From NCBI GenBank assembly GCA_000733355.1, contig JNVV01000031.1, positions 190,993-254,992 on the forward strand: a stretch of DNA of 64,000 nt, read 5' to 3'. Position 1 is the first letter of the stretch. The number at the start of each line of letters is the position of its first letter. Under the pieces are notes generated by a model. That model was not told the DNA's origin, made no database searches, and worked only from the letters and a program-made list of their open reading frames with translations. Of this stretch, positions 7,882-20,473 are shown piece after piece. The translations under genes and the position numbers were made by a program. This DNA is from Falciphora oryzae. Its lineage: Eukaryota > Ascomycota > Sordariomycetes > Magnaporthales > Magnaporthaceae.

Positions 7882-10783
7882 TTAGCCACCCAGGCCGAGC
7901 AGGCCACCGCTCTTCTTCTGGTTCTTGCCAGTCAACGAGTCGGTAAGGGATCCGAGTCCGAGCGACTGAAGAATCTGCTTCACTCCCAGGCCGCCCAGAA
8001 GGCTGTCAAGGAGACCGCCGAGACCCAGGCCGCTGAGCTGTTACGTTGAACCAATTTCCGTTAGCTGCCGAGGTTTAAAATATGCGGAGGCGTAGACTAG
8101 AACAACTGCCCAAGTCCAGGGGCATAGAAGGTCAATAGAGGAGGGGGTAAATGCTTACCAGACGACCGACGAGACAAAGCACGCCGTTGAGCAGCAGGCC
8201 GACGCCGGCGAGGATCTGGAAGAGCGGCTCGCTGAGGAGACCCCAGAGAGGGTTGAGCTCCTTCTTCGCATGTGGCATGCCCTCGAGACGCTTCTTGGCG
8301 TCGTCGATGCACTTGGTCACGGTGCCGGTGAGCTCCTTGAGGATATCGGCGAGGTGGTACTCCTCGGGAGTGGCCTCGCGCGTGGCCGTCTTGTGCTTGG
8401 CGTTGGCCTGGATCCGCCCGTCGGGGTCGAGTCCGCGGATGACGCCGTTGGCCTCCTGCAGGATCTTGCCGCCCTCCTCGATCAGGGGGCGGACCTCCCT
8501 GACGAGCTCCTCCTCGTCGAGCTCCTCCTTGGGGGTGCGGTCGGCCTTTTCGATCTTCTGTCGATGTGGGTTGGTGCATTAGTCGTTTTGCTCAGTGATG
8601 ATGGGTCAAGAAAGGGGGAGAGATGTTTGACGAACCCTCGTGATCATGTCGCAGATCGGCTTGATCTTGTCGAGCACCTGCGTCAGGGCAATGCTCATGC
8701 GCTTGGCGAGCTCCTTGTCCTTCTCGTCGAGCTCGCGCTTGGCCCGGTCCTCGGCCGACTCCTCCTCGACCGGCTCGGGCGGGATGTCGGCCAGCAGCGA
8801 GACGTGGCCGATGGTGTTGCCCTTGCCGTCAACGACGTCGCCGTCGTCGTCAATCTCCTTGCCGGAGCAGACGCTGAGCTCGCCCGTCGTCAGCTTGCCC
8901 ACCAGGTTGCCGTCCTGGTCCACGACGTTGCCTTCGCGGTTGACGCGCCGGCCCGCCATGGGGTTCGTGCGCTTCTCGACCTCGGGCTCCTCCCAGCGCT
9001 CCGCCGAGCCGAGCACGTTGCCGTTCCTGTCCACGACGTCGCCGTCCTCGTCGACCGCGCGGCCGGCCAGCGCCTTGGCGTCGCCCTTGACCAGGCGGCC
9101 CACGACGTCGCCGCCGGGCGTCACGACCTTGCCCTCGCGCGTGACGGTCAGGCCCGAGAGCTCGGCGAAGGGCCCCTCCCTGGAGCCTTCGCGCTCGCCC
9201 TCGGAGACGACCTCAGCGCGGCCGAGCACGTCGCCGCTCTCGCTGAGGACGTTGCCCTTCTTGTCGCACATGCGGCCGACCATGCGCTTGACGTCGCCCT
9301 CGACGACGCGGCCGAAGATGGTACCGCTGCCGTCGACGACGTTTCCGGCCTTGTTGACGCGCTTGCCGGCCAGGACGGACCGGTCAACCTCGGGCTCGGG
9401 CTCTGCCTCTGGCTCGGGCTCGGGCTCCCAGCGCTCGGCCTTGCCGACAACGTTGCCGGCGCGGTCGAGGATGTCGCCGTCCGGGTCGACCTTCATGCCG
9501 CGCAGCTTCCTGGCGTCGCCCTCGACCACCCTGCCGATCTCCTCGCCCTCGAACACGACCATGCCCTTGGCGTTGACCACGGCGTCGGGGAAGGCCTCGA
9601 ACGGGCCCGAGTCCTTGGTCATGGCCTCGAGCTCGTCGGGTGGGATGGGCTCGGCCCGCCCCATGATGGAGCCGCTGTCGTTCCAGGTGGCGCCCGTCTC
9701 ATCGACGCGCTTGCCGACCAGGTGACCGAGCACGCCCTCCTTGATGCGCCCGACCACCTTGCCGTCGCTGTTGACGACGTTGCCGCCCTTGTTGACTTTG
9801 CCGCCTTTGAGGATGGTGTAGTCTACTTGGTCGGCCGCCTCTTCGGCGGTCTCGTCCGCCTTCTCAGTTGAGCCGTCCAGCTTGGCCTCTGCATCTTGGG
9901 CAACTTCACCGGCCTTGGCCTCGCCAGTCTCGTCGAGCTTGTCCTCGTTATCCTCGGGACTCTCGCCAAGCTTGTCCTTGCTGTCCTCGACGACTCCCTC
10001 AAGCTTATCCTTTCCCTCCTCGGCAGTGTCGCCGACTTGGGCCTCTGTCTCACCCACCTTCTCGTCTCCCTGCTTGGTGATGGCATCTCCCGCCTTCTCG
10101 TCGCCCGCGCCGACGGCAGAGCCGACAGCCGAGCCGATCTTGCTCATTCCCTCCTTGACGGTAGAGCCGGCCATGCTGGCCTCATCGGCGGGCTTCTTCT
10201 GCTCTTCACCGACCTTGCTGGCGGTGTCGGCAGGCTTCTCCTGAGCCTGCTCGGCATCCTCTCCAATCGGCTCGGGCTCGACCTCCTGGAGGTCTGGCTG
10301 GCCTGCCTCGTCGTCAACCTTGGTGCCGGCCTTGGTTGTTTCTTCGTCCTCGCCCTGCTTCTGCTCGGGCTTGACGTCCTCGTCAGTCTTAATGCCGATC
10401 TTGCTCGGCGGTGCACCAGTATCGGTCTTCTGGTCGCCCTTGGGAGCCTTGACATCGAGGTCAGCTGCCGATTCGAACTTGCTCTCGTTGCTGTCGACGG
10501 CATCCTCGGGCGACAACTCCTCCTCGGGCACGTTGAGCCCGTCGGCGGCGTAGTGGTCTCCACCCAGCGACTCCTCCGGGATGGCCGACTTGTAGTCGCT
10601 CTTAACGACAGACGGCGACGCCTTGGCGCCGTTGGTCATGGGCTCTGCGGCGTCTTTCTCCTGGGGCTTGCGCTTGGGCTCGACGTCGCGAAAGTAGTGG
10701 TCCTCCCCGTCAGGGTAGGCGCCCACTGGACGGGGTTTCTCCCAGGGCGACCGTGCCGCCGATGAGTGCGCCACCTCGGCCAT
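7882..10783 (-). CDS. Large DUF3659 repeat / LEA-like protein with DUF6987-type tail
   Basis: Join on the minus strand: 10783-8636, 8557-8159, 8037-7882, giving 900 aa; both introns are phase 0 (GTTCGT...CAG and GTAAGC...CAG). Residues 1 to about 315 are low-complexity, rich in E, K, D and A (LEA-like, probably disordered). From about 316 to 690 there are roughly ten copies of a degenerate repeat of type G..V...GNVVD..G.V.GR...GD (DUF3659). The last 200 residues form a helical domain (KIEKADRTPKEELDEEEL, CIDDAKKRLEGMPHAK) and a hydrophobic stretch PLFQILAGVGLLLNGVLCLVGRLL that could insert in membranes, ending in glycine/leucine-rich sequence. The first donor, GTTCGT, is non-optimal, but the join restores the conserved domain. 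Function is unknown; relatives are often called LEA-domain proteins. Confidence 0.88.
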
Positions 10784-13060
10784 GCTGCTGGAGTCTTCTT
10801 GTGCTTGTTCTTTTATGCTTTCGTGGTGTCGACGGTGGGTGTTGCAGAGGTTGCAGCAGCAGAGGCACTTTACAGTCTTGGCTGCCAGTGTAAGTTCCCT
10901 GGGTCTGAAATCTAAGGAAAAGGTGTGTCACGACGGGAACGAATTACAATAGTTGCTTCCTAGGTGGAAGACTGTTAGCTGATTGGAAAATATCCTAAAC
11001 ACGTTTATACAATGGTGAAGATCGTGGGGATTCGGTGGTTTACTGGACAGCCACAGTTGATCATCGTGCCATAGAGAGAGCCGCCTTATATCCGTCTAAA
11101 GTTGTAAGTCGGCGGCCTCCTCCACGAGAGAGAGGTCGGGCAGCAAGAATAGAAGAATGGACGTCATAGCAGGGTCCAAGGGTTACGTCACAGACAAAGT
11201 TAAGTTTGTGGAAGGCCTCACGGCTCACGGGTCCGTGTGCTCCTCGGCTCGCCCGCTTCAACCTGTCCACGTCCAAGGATGCGGGGATACCCTTCGCATA
11301 CGCTAGGCGCCAACGCCCGCTGGGTGCGGTTCATACCTGATCGATGGCTTCTTGTGTGACAGAAACAACGCCACATGCACCGGAAGACCTTCCTTGGCGT
11401 TGGGCGTTGGTTCCCTTGGAAATGTATGACCTCATGACCGATGGTGTTGTACGTACCAGCCGTAGTGATGTGGCGCACATAAGAGAGTGCTCAGAGTACC
11501 GTCGTCACTGGGCGAGGCTCGTTTCGTGTATCAGGCCGCCCGAGCCGGCTGGCCATGAAGAAGAAAGCCGTACCACATCCGCTACATTCCTAACGCCTAG
11601 TCTCAGTGGTCTCCTATCTGCAGCAGTTGGCCCGGCGCAGATCGAGACAGCCTGCCATTGGACGAGGCTCACCCAGGGATCCATGTGGTGGGTGGCCAGG
11701 AAACCGGTTATTCGAGCACCTTGTGGCTTGTGTGTTATGCCAGAAGTGTGGCGAATGACCCCGACCAGACGACAATCCTCTGTGGAGAGCCACCCTCGCC
11801 CACGACAAAAAAAACGAGACTGCAATCTGTGTCCCTCCTGTCGGGGAGTACATTGACCGCGATGAACAACGTTAAGAAAACCGCGACTCTGCATCTTTTC
11901 ACATTGAAAAAAACGTGATATCATACTTTACGACTGCTGGTAATATACAGCTAGGTTGAATATTTTATTTCCCATTCGTCTTTCCGGAAATACAAAGGGA
12001 AAACACTCGGGGCCAAAGTCACTTTGTTTCGCAGTCTCGTTTATTTTGTTGTGGGGGAGCCACCCTCCCTCCTCGCTTCTCCATCAGCCACTAGGAGGGA
12101 GGATGATCAATAGATGCACGCTGTGTTTCGGATGGAGCAGGCTACATCCTGGGTAGACACACGCCCAGGCCGTAGCTCTCGTCAACCCCCCTCAGTTTCT
12201 CGTCCGATCTCCAGCACACCCATCGAGAGCCAAGAGGCCAATCGAGCAAAGAGTGCGCGCTTCTACCCGTTGGTTGATCGACAATGCACCCTATTAGGCC
12301 CTCTGCAGCCGCTGCGGAATAATCTTCCCGTCTACATGCCTCAGACTGGATACTCACCTTATCCCACGCCATCACTCACTCGCTCCAAACTACCTAGCCT
12401 ACTAGACAACATCACTGACAAGCACGCCGAGGCTTCACGGGCTTGCTTCCTTCTTGATACGTCATGCACAGTAGTATCGCCCCCCTCCTCTTCATCTACT
12501 CCCTCGCATCATCTCGCCATCAGCCCTACCTGAAGTCCGCGATATTACGCCGACAGGTCATTCCTCCGCCTTCGTCTGTTACAGTCACCCTGCAAGCGCC
12601 TCCCCCTCGTTCCCCTCCTCCTCGGTCATCGGTCCTCAGAAACCTGTTTTCGAACCCGTCAAGTGACGCGGGAGCTGACGACAGCTTTCCTCTGCCGGAT
12701 CGTGGCGTCGCGGGGTATCTGGGAGCATCCCCCCTGCAGCAGTCTGACAGATATGCCAGGACCACCCATGTGAGTTGAACACATTCCCTCCGCTCAGCAA
12801 CATTCCGATCAGCCCTCACGCACCAGGCTCTGTGACAACCAGGCTCACCCTGGCTACACAGACAGAGGGATAAAGAGAAGCCCATGGCTTGGGAAGCTTA
12901 TCATCAGCGTTTCATTACCTCCGGGCCTCCTCGATATTTATCGGTGGGTCTCTTGTGAGACGGCACTTTAGATATCGGGACGGAACACCCAAATGCCTCG
13001 TATCTATCTCTTTCACACCAGAAACTCCTAATAACGTCGTTTAACTATATCTTTTATACA
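10784..13060. other. Intergenic, about 2.3 kb, no supported gene
   Basis: The stretch holds the divergent-looking upstream region of the 900-aa gene and the 3' side of the next minus-strand gene. Open frames around 11344-11924 exist on both strands, without homology, signal sequence or splice model. Confidence 0.55.
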
Positions 13061-14278
13061 TTACGCAGAAAAGTTGAACCGGGGCTGCTGCCCCGCAAAA
13101 ACGCTCGGGATTCGTATGGTCAGCTGGATCCCCTCCGTGGTCGACTTGACGTCAAGGAAGATGTCGGACGGGCTTTCGTTCTCTTTCTTCCAGTCCGCCG
13201 CGTTCTTGGGCCTTTCTCCCGGCCCTGCAGCTCCTCCAGCGCTGGCACCTTGCCTCGGGCCGGCTCCGGGTCCGGGTCCGGGCGCCGCGGCGGGGCCTTG
13301 GGCTCCTCGAAGGTCCGGCACGGGCTTATTTGGGTCGCCCTGACTACCCGCTGCCGCTGCCGCCCCATCATCCGGCTTCGGGTCCTTGGAGGTATCCCGG
13401 AAATGGCCGATGATGTTACCGAAAGAGTCGAGAATATTCCCCCTATGATCCACCTGGAGGCTGGCGCTTGGTTTGCCGGTATACTGATCTATGCTCTTTG
13501 AAGAAGAGGTTTGTTGTGACGATGTCCCCATTACACCCTCGTTCTCCTCAGGGTCCTCGATATTGGAACCAGCCTCGGCGTAAATCTCGTCTTCTTCTTC
13601 CATCCCGACCTCTTTCCCCTTTCCCTTGCTTTTATCTGCGATCTCTGCCACGTAGCCAAGCAGCTCTCCGTCGTCGCCGAGCACGTCTCCGCGCTGGTTC
13701 AAGACGGTGCGGCCGACCATGGACGGCAGGTCTCCGGCAACGCGGCCCAGCACGCTGCCGTCGTCGTCGACAACGTCGCCGTACTCGTTGATCGTCTTGC
13801 CGATTAGCCTCCCCGTTACCCAACGCGGGATCCTGGGTCGGTTTGATGACGGTATGTGATCCTCGCCGTTGACACCCCGAGGCGGCGGCGGCTCCGGGGA
13901 CCCGACGCCTTCCACCCCGCCCACAGCGGGTATGGGACCGATCGGGCCGATTGGGGCTATGTATGCCGGCTCCTTTTGGTACGCGTCGTAAGCGCTGCCG
14001 ATGATGGCTGGCTTTTTTGTGACGCTGGGACTGGTGCTCTTGCGGCGCTGCTCCTCGTTGCGCCCTTTCTTGGGCTTCTCCTTGCCCTTCTCCGGCTTTG
14101 TCTTTTCTTGCTGCTGCTCTTGGTCGTAGCCGATGTCCGCAGTGATTTCCTCGGGCTCTACCTCCCCGAGATCCTCGACCCTCATGTCGCCAAGCTCGTC
14201 CTCCAGCGACCGGCTACCGCTCATAGCAGGTGGGTTCTCGCCCCTCGCCTCTGGGCTGGCCGGATTAGAGTCCGACAT
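13061..14278 (-). CDS. DUF3659 repeat protein, short paralogue
   Basis: This is a 405-aa single-exon frame. I chose the ATG at 14278 (MSDSNPASPEARG) because it gives the usual acidic Ser/Pro-rich start; the frame stays open upstream to 14644 but that part has no protein-like character. The body has three DUF3659 units (GRLIGKTINEYGDVVDDDG, GRTVLNQRGDVLGDDG, LQVDHRGNILDSFGNIIG). It then has a Pro/Gly/Ala-rich linker and a conserved C-terminal beta strand pair (DIFLDVKSTTEGIQLTIRIP). It is a clear relative of the 900-aa gene 2.3 kb away in the same orientation, which suggests an old tandem duplication followed by divergence. No catalytic motif is visible. Confidence 0.85.
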   Translation of the reverse strand: MSDSNPASPEARGENPPAMSGSRSLEDELGDMRVEDLGEVEPEEITADIGYDQEQQQEKTKPEKGKEKPKKGRNEEQRRKSTSPSVTKKPAIIGSAYDAYQKEPAYIAPIGPIGPIPAVGGVEGVGSPEPPPPRGVNGEDHIPSSNRPRIPRWVTGRLIGKTINEYGDVVDDDGSVLGRVAGDLPSMVGRTVLNQRGDVLGDDGELLGYVAEIADKSKGKGKEVGMEEEDEIYAEAGSNIEDPEENEGVMGTSSQQTSSSKSIDQYTGKPSASLQVDHRGNILDSFGNIIGHFRDTSKDPKPDDGAAAAAGSQGDPNKPVPDLRGAQGPAAAPGPGPGAGPRQGASAGGAAGPGERPKNAADWKKENESPSDIFLDVKSTTEGIQLTIRIPSVFAGQQPRFNFSA

Positions 14279-16177
14279 CTTCGGCGCCAGCCGATGAAGA
14301 GTCCGTTGAATGATTGGTAGCGCCAGGTTGCCGAAATGTGCTGAACGTGATTTTGCGTGTAAAAGGTCGCCTGGCACAGGCGATTCCCCACACACCACCT
14401 GCACAACGTCTTGGCTTGTGTATGGGCAGACTGTACAAAGGCGACGGGGACAGGTGAGCGAGGCGGCCCGGCCGCTTGTGCAGATGTGTGTCTGGTGAGG
14501 ACGTCCGAAGTCAACCCGACTAGCTCGTTCGGGTGATGAGCGCGCGGATGTGTGGCTGGTCCCGGAGGGAAAAGAAAGAGTGCTTGTGTGAGAGAGATAG
14601 GGAACCAGCGAGTGACCCTTTACTTCACTGGGCGGCCGTGACACACGCAGTGGCGAGACGGGACATCAGCGAGCAGAACGTAGCCGGAAAAAGACAGGTG
14701 GGAGGTTTAGATCGTCAAGCGTGCTTATCACTCCAGTAAAAGAACCCCTAGCTCCAGGGAGACGCCCTGGTATGAGGGCTGTTGAATAGCACCGACCGCA
14801 GCGCAGTCCAGGGGAAGTAGGGGCGGGATGGGTGCTGTATCGCCTGGCTGAGTAGGCGTATCTAGGAGGGAGCGGCGCTAAAGCCCCCGCGGCCGTCCCA
14901 CTTCAGCTCCAGCTCTTCTGGGGGTGTGTGATGGCGGCGTTGAGTTGACTCTGCTCTGACCTATTCTGCCTCTCTGTCGTCTGCCTGCGCGCCCACTCGT
15001 CCGCCATTCACGCGAGTTGGGACGGGGGGCCGGGTAGGGGATGGCAACGGGAGCAGTAGCAGCCGCGAGAGGACAACAGTCATCACCGAGAGGACTGGAC
15101 AGACATACCAGGCCAGACGGGTCGAGCGGGCCGGCCCCAGGTTCCCACAAAATCCATGATGTCATTCGGACATTGGCTCTCAGGACTTTTATGCGCGGGG
15201 GAGGGACGCCGGTGTGCCCAGCGCTCGCTCTGCTCCCCGGCAGCGGCGAGGGCTGTGCTACGACCACAGGCTGTTTTTGGGCTCGGCTGAGGCCTTGGAA
15301 AGGTAACATCGCCCGGCACACAGCAACAACAGCCAAACTACATCCCGGCCCGTACCTCGACTCCTCCACCTCGTGACTGTGTGATGGACAAATTAGCGCT
15401 GCGGGCGTACCACGTATACTCCGTCTGCTATACCGCAGAGGACGAGACACTACGTAGACCTCCTCGCCTGGCGCTGGTGCAGACGGCGCACACCACACCC
15501 AACAGCTAGCGAGGCCGCGATGGATGGTAGTCCCCCGGGGCTGATAAGCATAACGCATGCAAGGTTCTGCGCTAAGCATGCAGCGCAAACTTGGAATCCA
15601 GTCAAACGATGTTTCACTGGGCTCTAGGCCCAGGGGGAAGGAGGGCGAATCGACCGTAACGGCCTCTAGTTTAGCCACACCACAGCGGGCACACACACCC
15701 AACCAGGAGCCGTGATCCGCGACACCCAAGGCCGGCGCATGGCGTGACTCCAGCCACAGAGCTAACGCGGATACGGACCTAGCGTGCCGGTGCTCGGAGA
15801 CGACTGGTCATCTCACCCGACGCTAACAAGCGAGGAGGGCAGCACTGGGCAGGCAGAGGCAGTCTGTCGAGTAGAAGCTGCGGGGGAAAAGAGCTGGCCA
15901 GCTCGTGCAGCCACTTGCAAAACCTGACGTGCTTCTTCTCGCATTGCACATTATTTCCTCTTCGGCGCCAGCCACAAACCCGGCAGAACGGCACGGTCGG
16001 ACCACGTGCCCGCGCCCACTTGGCCACGAGTGGCTGGCTGTTTGTAAAATTAACAGCGAATTAAGCGTGTTTTGGGCAAGCTGTTCGTTGGGGCCGGCGA
16101 TATTTGCTTGTTAGGTAAAATGCAGGTACGTGGGCTCATGGAGCCAGCCACATTATACGCAGCAGATTGGGATGAAC

Positions 16178-16200
16178 AAAAAAAAAAAAAAAAAAAAAAA
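16178..16200 (+). repeat. Homopolymer A23
   Basis: A pure run of 23 A in intergenic DNA; one of eight A-runs of at least 15 in the window. Confidence 0.95.
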
Positions 16201-19200
16201 CAGGAAAATCCAGAGGGGAATCTGGAACACACATGGTAGAGTCTGGGGTGATTCGCCATTGGGGCGGGACAACCCAGCCAGATTGAGCACCGCGCCTGTA
16301 GCGGGCCGGCAATGACGTCGCATCGCGATATATGCAGGCTTATTTTATAGGCGGGGCCTCGGAACAGGACGCAAGCACTGGGGATACCACGCAGGATGTC
16401 ACGGCGATGGCTAGCCCGTCGCAGCGATATCGTTGATGCTTTCCGGGGGTGGCTCGATGAGGAACAGGGCGACATGAAGATGGCAGGTTGGGTGCCAGTG
16501 TCCACCCATCCACACCACACTCGTCTTTCGATGGGTCGGAAACGAACCGGTCCAAAGTGCCGCATCCCTCGCTCCCACCCCGCGAGGCCAGACCACGCAC
16601 CCACGCCGGTGATCAATAAGGTTCACCGGTATATCCGCACTCTGACATGGCCTGGGCGATTCTGGACCGGTTCAGAGTGGAGCGCCGAGGAGCACATCGG
16701 TGCAGACACGAGGGCAAAAGATGTGCAATGCAGGCAGGGGAGACGAAGCGGAAAGTGAGGGGTCGAGGTACACTTTTTGACCACTGACACATTCCTGGGG
16801 TGTCATGGGAGAGATTGGACAGGCAAGAAGCCCGATGAAGAGGACATGGAATTCAAACAAACTTGGACGGCGACAAAGTCAAACCCACAGACACAAGAGG
16901 CTGAAAATTTACGCTTTCCGCTCTGCAGCGCCAGACGTCGGCATCCTGGTCCGACCGACATTGAAAGTGGAGATGTGTTCGTGGGAAACGGGTAGGAGTT
17001 CGGGCACCAGTCATTTCTTCGGCCCAAGCAGCCGCCCCGCGGTGCACGCGATCTTGGATGGATCGCAAAATGAAAACAGGATCGAATTCCGGGGTTCCCG
17101 CCGCTCGGGCTGTCGGGTCGCTGCATCGCAAACAATGGAACGGGCGGGTCTGTCTTAGTTGTTTTCCAATGTTTTTTTTTTTTCTCCCCTTCTGTTCGTC
17201 GACGCCAAGAACACTGCCCCATCAGCGTTCGTACAAAGTTATTCTGGTGGGCCCCCCTGGCCTCGCCAGGTGAGCACGCAGCTTAGCACACAAGTTTCAA
17301 AGCAAACCAAAGTATCCGACCGAGTGGAGGCAGTGTAAAGATACATAGCCTTGCGTGCTATTTTCTATACTGAAAGCAGGTTCCGTGCTCCAATGCGGTT
17401 GCACGAACGTTGATGGACTCGAGCTTTTCTGTTCAACCCGCTCTGCTGCTCTGATTATGCTTCGGAAACATCTTGCCGTTGCACAAAATGCGACGGGGCC
17501 CAGACTCGATTCAGCAAACCGTGCAACTGGAGAATAATCCTGGACAGGGGTGGGAAGGAAGGTGGCAGCAGCTGCAGCCACGCACTCACTGTGACGCTCT
17601 GCTACGATGCCCCGCCGTTCCCCAACAGGTGCACATGCATACCTACGCCTAGCACCCACGGACACTCTCAGCCCAGGACGACACTGGCACGTTCCTAGGA
17701 ACAGATGCTCCCGTGTCTGGTATGTGCATGGTAGGGCCCGGCACCGAGCGGCAATGTTGGACCAATAAAGTCAGCTGACGTAAACCCGTGTGATCCTTTG
17801 GCAGCATAATCCTGGCTGATAGTACCAATGAGCCAGGGATTTATGTGAATCCGGCTCGGGCTGCGGCAACTTTCACAAACGAATAAAACCACGAGCCTCA
17901 TTCTCGTCGGCACAAACGCAAAATGGCACCCAGCCCCAATGCGGCGCATGCATCCCCTGTCTCCCCTCCTTTCCTCCCTCCCTTCCCTCCGCCCAGCTGA
18001 CCGTTGCTAGACATTCCGAGTAAACCACCATCCCCTGGACAGGCCACGGCCGGCTGTTCAACACCGGCGTCAGCTCCCGCCACTCCCCGCTGTCTGGTTC
18101 TCTGCCCCATGCGTCGACGTCGTATCGTGAGCTTGGCACGGCTCAAAGGCCGAGCCACGTCCGTTCTAGAGTCATAGACTCTTCAAAAAACTTGGAAGAC
18201 CATGCCAACCTTTTTGCTTTTTCTTCTGCTTCTGCACGTCGAGAAGGGAACGGCCGATCGACCAAACAAGACCTTGGCAAGGTTCCATCGCATATGCGCC
18301 CCCTGTCACCACAATCGCGGCTCTTTTCATTGGCCGTAAGTGTGGCTGGGAAAAGTGTGGCACCCACTCGACGAAGGTCTGACGCCGCCCGGGCATTTGC
18401 CCCTTTTTCTTCTATTCTGACGCCCCCCTTTCACCTTCAGCCCCTAGCTACTGTCTGTTCAGCTAGCGGCCAGCTCGCCAGCACCCCGTCGCAAGTGGGA
18501 ACCATCATCGAGATTTCAAGAGATTTACTTCCAGATTTGCGGAAAAGATGGGATTTTTTTATGCTCCGGGTTGTTGGATGACCTGGGGGCCTGGTACGGA
18601 AACGCTTGTCTCTGCCCTGGGCGCCGGGCATTTTGCCATATCGAGTTGGTCATCTTTTTCATCTGGCTCACGAGCTTGTCGCTGCAGGGCCATTGCACCG
18701 CCGCAGGCACCCTTCTGCATGGCCATTTTCTTTGGGCAGGTATTGGTCTCGCCCAGGCCTCCCCCGCGCTCAGCGACACGCAATGTAACCGCCAAAAGGC
18801 CGAGTCGGGCGGACAGCTGAGGCACTCACTCAAGCGGACGTTGCGCAACCAACACTGAGGTCCTGTTTCCCCCTTAGCACCTGTTCGTCTTCGCCCTTCG
18901 TTTATGCATGTGTGTCAGCCTCGTCTAGCGAATACCACCCGTCTCTATTGGTTCCAGTCGCACAAAAGAAGCCAGATGTCATCGTTACGAGACCAAAAGC
19001 AGGGAAGAAGAGGCCAACGTGAAAGACGCTCAAGACCGAAAAAGCAACCACATGACGCCAGGAGATACGACCCAAGCAACCTACCGCGCTACCCACATCA
19101 GACACCACAATAGATCGTGCCTGGGCGTGCTTGCCCCGGGACTGCCGACATATCGCCATCTCCCCAGAAAACCGCATCCGTCGTCCCCCGGCCCATCTGT

Positions 19201-19452
19201 CCGTTTTCAACCCACCCGGCCATCCACCTGGTGGCACGGCAATGCAAACCGCCGTCCTGCATAACAGCGTATTCTAAGCGGGTCGGCAGCGGGCATTCAT
19301 GTATACCCAAAAGGGACAGGAATCCAAGGTAACAAAGGGTAATTACACAGTGATTATTCAGTTCCTAGAAGGGTTTTATCCCATAGGTAATTAGCCTCCT
19401 CGGGTTGATCGAGTGATTAGGTGTGTAAAGAGGAAGAGGATGGAAGAAAAAC

Positions 19453-19557
19453 AAAAAAAAAAAAAAAAACGATGCTCCGGTCCTTTGTTCGGACGCCCGA
19501 CTACTGGTCTGATCTGATTATTCCAGGGAAAACGAAGAAACAAAAAAAAAAAAAAAA
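19453..19557 (+). repeat. Paired poly(A) tracts (A17 and A16)
   Basis: Two pure A tracts at 19453-19469 and 19542-19557, separated by 72 bp; both are on the + strand. Confidence 0.95.
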
Positions 19558-20101
19558 CAATGTTCTGTGAGTAACGCCGCTCCCCAACCGAAGTTCCCCC
19601 AGGAATGGCCAGCCCGGCCGGTCGGCTTCCTCTCGATCTCGATGACCCAGCGCGCCTCCTTTCTTGCTTGCCTGTCCCATTTGGCGCGGTGATTTGTGAG
19701 GGGCGAGGGGCGGGGGGGCGTTGGTGATGGTTGCAAGGTATCACCCACCGCCCACCCCTTTTTCCCTCTAGGCCGCCGACCAGGCCCTGCTGTGCACCAG
19801 CCCTCCGGTCCGAAAACTTGACGTCTCTGCATGATTTAAAAACACTCAAGTTTCGCTGAAAAAAGGTTGGTAATGAGCGGTCATTAACCCGTCCTTTGGA
19901 CACATGTGTAAGAACTCTTGGCTGTGACTTTGAAGGCACCCATCAAGGCGGGCTGTAGATGTGGGAGGGTATGGGAGAGATGGATACGTGGGGAAGATGG
20001 TGGGAATGGGAAAGTGGACGGGCGTGCAGAGCAAAGCAATTGGAGCAAAAGCTGCCGGATAGAGGGGAAAAAAAAACATCAAGGAGCAGGGAGGAGAGGA
20101 C

Positions 20102-20473
20102 TCACAGTAGCGCCAACTCAAGGTCTCCGTGGATCTTGGCCTTGAGCGTGATCTCGACCTCGAGGTTGAGGTCGAGGCGCAGGCGCAGCGTGTCGCTCTT
20201 GCCGCCGCCGTTGTCGACCGCCTGGCCCGCGACGCCGCCGAGCGTGTTGGTGACGCCGCCGACCAGGCCGCCGGCCGTCTGGCCCACGCCGCCCACGCCG
20301 TCCAGGCCGGCCAGGTCCAGTGGGCCCTGTTGCTTCTTCTTGCGCTGCATCTGGCGGCGGCGCGGCGGCGGCGAGGGCTGCTCCTCGACCGACTCCTCGG
20401 CCTCGGGCTCCGACTCGTACGTCTGCGGCTTGCGCCTGGGCTTCTCCATGGGTCCGCTGCGTGGGGAGGACAT
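20102..20473 (-). CDS. Small basic protein with conserved beta-strand tail
   Basis: This is a 123-aa frame beginning MSSPRSGPMEKPRRK. The first 50 residues are charged and Pro/Arg-rich (PPPRRRQMQRKKKQQG), the middle is a Gly/Val/Thr-rich stretch (GGLVGGVTNTLGGVAGQ), and the end is an alternating hydrophobic tail LDLNLEVEITLKAKIHGDL. The tail is nearly the same as that of the gene at 24028-24920, so the two are paralogues. The stop codon overlaps a strong donor (CT/GTGAGT at 20105-20100), so one more short 3' exon is possible. One candidate acceptor at about 19953 would replace the last Leu-stop by a few residues. Function unknown. Confidence 0.75.
   Translation of the reverse strand: MSSPRSGPMEKPRRKPQTYESEPEAEESVEEQPSPPPRRRQMQRKKKQQGPLDLAGLDGVGGVGQTAGGLVGGVTNTLGGVAGQAVDNGGGKSDTLRLRLDLNLEVEITLKAKIHGDLELALL

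Larger units (their letters stand above)
14279..20101. other. Large intergenic region, about 5.8 kb, no supported gene
   Basis: Many overlapping frames of 60-283 codons occur on both strands, with arginine/cysteine-rich compositions typical of noncoding GC-rich DNA. Long poly(A) tracts occur at 16178-16200, 19453-19469 and 19542-19557. Noncoding RNA genes could be here but I cannot support any. Confidence 0.55.

Noticed and set aside
8270..9871. 533-codon open frame on the + strand
   Set aside because: It is the antisense of the 900-aa DUF3659 gene; its Leu/Val/Asp-rich composition is an artefact of GC-rich third positions.
11344..11924. Opposed frames of 170 and 139 codons
   Set aside because: No homology or splice logic; the two strands are equally open.
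13061..14644. Longer version of the 405-aa DUF3659 protein
   Set aside because: The extra 122 N-terminal codons lack protein-like composition; the ATG at 14278 begins a typical acidic start.
14878..15729. 283-codon frame on the minus strand
   Set aside because: Cys/Arg/Pro/Ser-rich composition, no domain, no plausible start context and overlapping frames of similar length; treated as noncoding.
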